Part shown: piece by piece, positions 63,991 to 64,000 of the stretch | Position numbering within the stretch: position 1 is the stretch's first letter | Layout of the letters: each line of letters begins with the position of its first letter | Assembly: GCA_030522415.1 (NCBI GenBank) | Contig: CM060107.1 | Span: 2,229,347 to 2,293,346, forward strand | Direction: 5' to 3' | DNA length: 64,000 nucleotides | From: Channallabes apus | Taxonomy: Eukaryota; Chordata; Actinopteri; Siluriformes; Clariidae | The notes under the pieces: generated by a model | Seen by the model: only the letters and a program-made list of their open reading frames with translations | Databases searched by the model: none | What the model was told of the DNA's origin: nothing | Position numbers and translations under genes: made by a program

Positions 63991-64000
63991 CATCTGCTTT

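Larger units (their letters stand above)
61173..64000 (-). mobile_element. Second class I ERV, 3' part, runs off the window
   Basis: Minus-strand provirus fragment: pol pieces (63990-63480), env (63137-61993), polypurine tract and a 433-bp LTR (61605-61173) with ends TGTAATGG and CCACCACA. The LTR ends and polypurine tract resemble the first ERV (6539-18662), so the two are probably related families. It interrupts the gypsy pol frame at 61172 (flank TAGT). Confidence 0.8.

Overview
This window is eukaryotic, almost certainly teleost fish, nuclear DNA. It is AT-rich, intron-bearing and packed with transposable elements typical of fish: L2-type and RTE-type LINEs, a DIRS tyrosine-recombinase retrotransposon, Ty3/gypsy elements including a sushi-like chromovirus, class I (gamma/epsilon-like) endogenous retroviruses, tRNA-derived SINEs, a hAT element and a Tc1-like miniature element. 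I cannot name the species. All family names rest on motifs read by eye, without a database search.

Layout. 1-4769: an L2-like LINE remnant cut by a DIRS element that keeps inverted repeats, an internal complementary region, decayed RT, RNase H and recombinase, a tandem duplication of the recombinase end and a LINE tail inserted inside it. 5073-5607: a solo LTR. 6539-18662: a 12.1-kb minus-strand endogenous retrovirus whose two 936-bp LTRs look identical, yet gag, pol and env are broken; one 246-aa ORF (8119-8859) between env and the 3' LTR is intact. 19759-28967: a single minus-strand L2 copy interrupted in turn by an RTE LINE, a plus-strand L2 of another subfamily and a solo LTR with a perfect 5-bp target duplication.

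30427-39217 holds the last five coding exons of a host gene: a transmembrane segment and a tyrosine-rich cytoplasmic tail of an immunoglobulin-superfamily-like immune receptor. Its introns contain a Tc1-like miniature element, a full-length sushi-like chromovirus (31922-37075, identical LTRs, AAAAT target duplication), a hAT element ending 12 nt before exon 4, and a SINE. 40355 to about 45450 is a full-length two-ORF L2 LINE with both ORFs open, including an esterase-type ORF1. 46229-54800 is repeat-rich filler: a TIR element, SINEs, microsatellites and old LINE pieces. At 54798-56177 lie the signal-peptide exon and two Thr/Ser-rich stalk exons of a second receptor-like gene in the same orientation; no Ig-domain exon is visible between them. 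The right end (57535-64000) is a triple nest: an L2 interrupted by a gypsy element, itself interrupted by a second endogenous retrovirus that runs off the window.

How it fits together: two pieces of an immune-receptor-like locus are separated and invaded by several layers of retroelements. The young elements (chromovirus, first ERV, full-length L2) suggest mobilisation is recent. The chromovirus shows its replication signals directly in sequence: an 11-nt self-primer match, an in-register slippery heptamer followed by a stable stem, a polypurine tract and a chromodomain.
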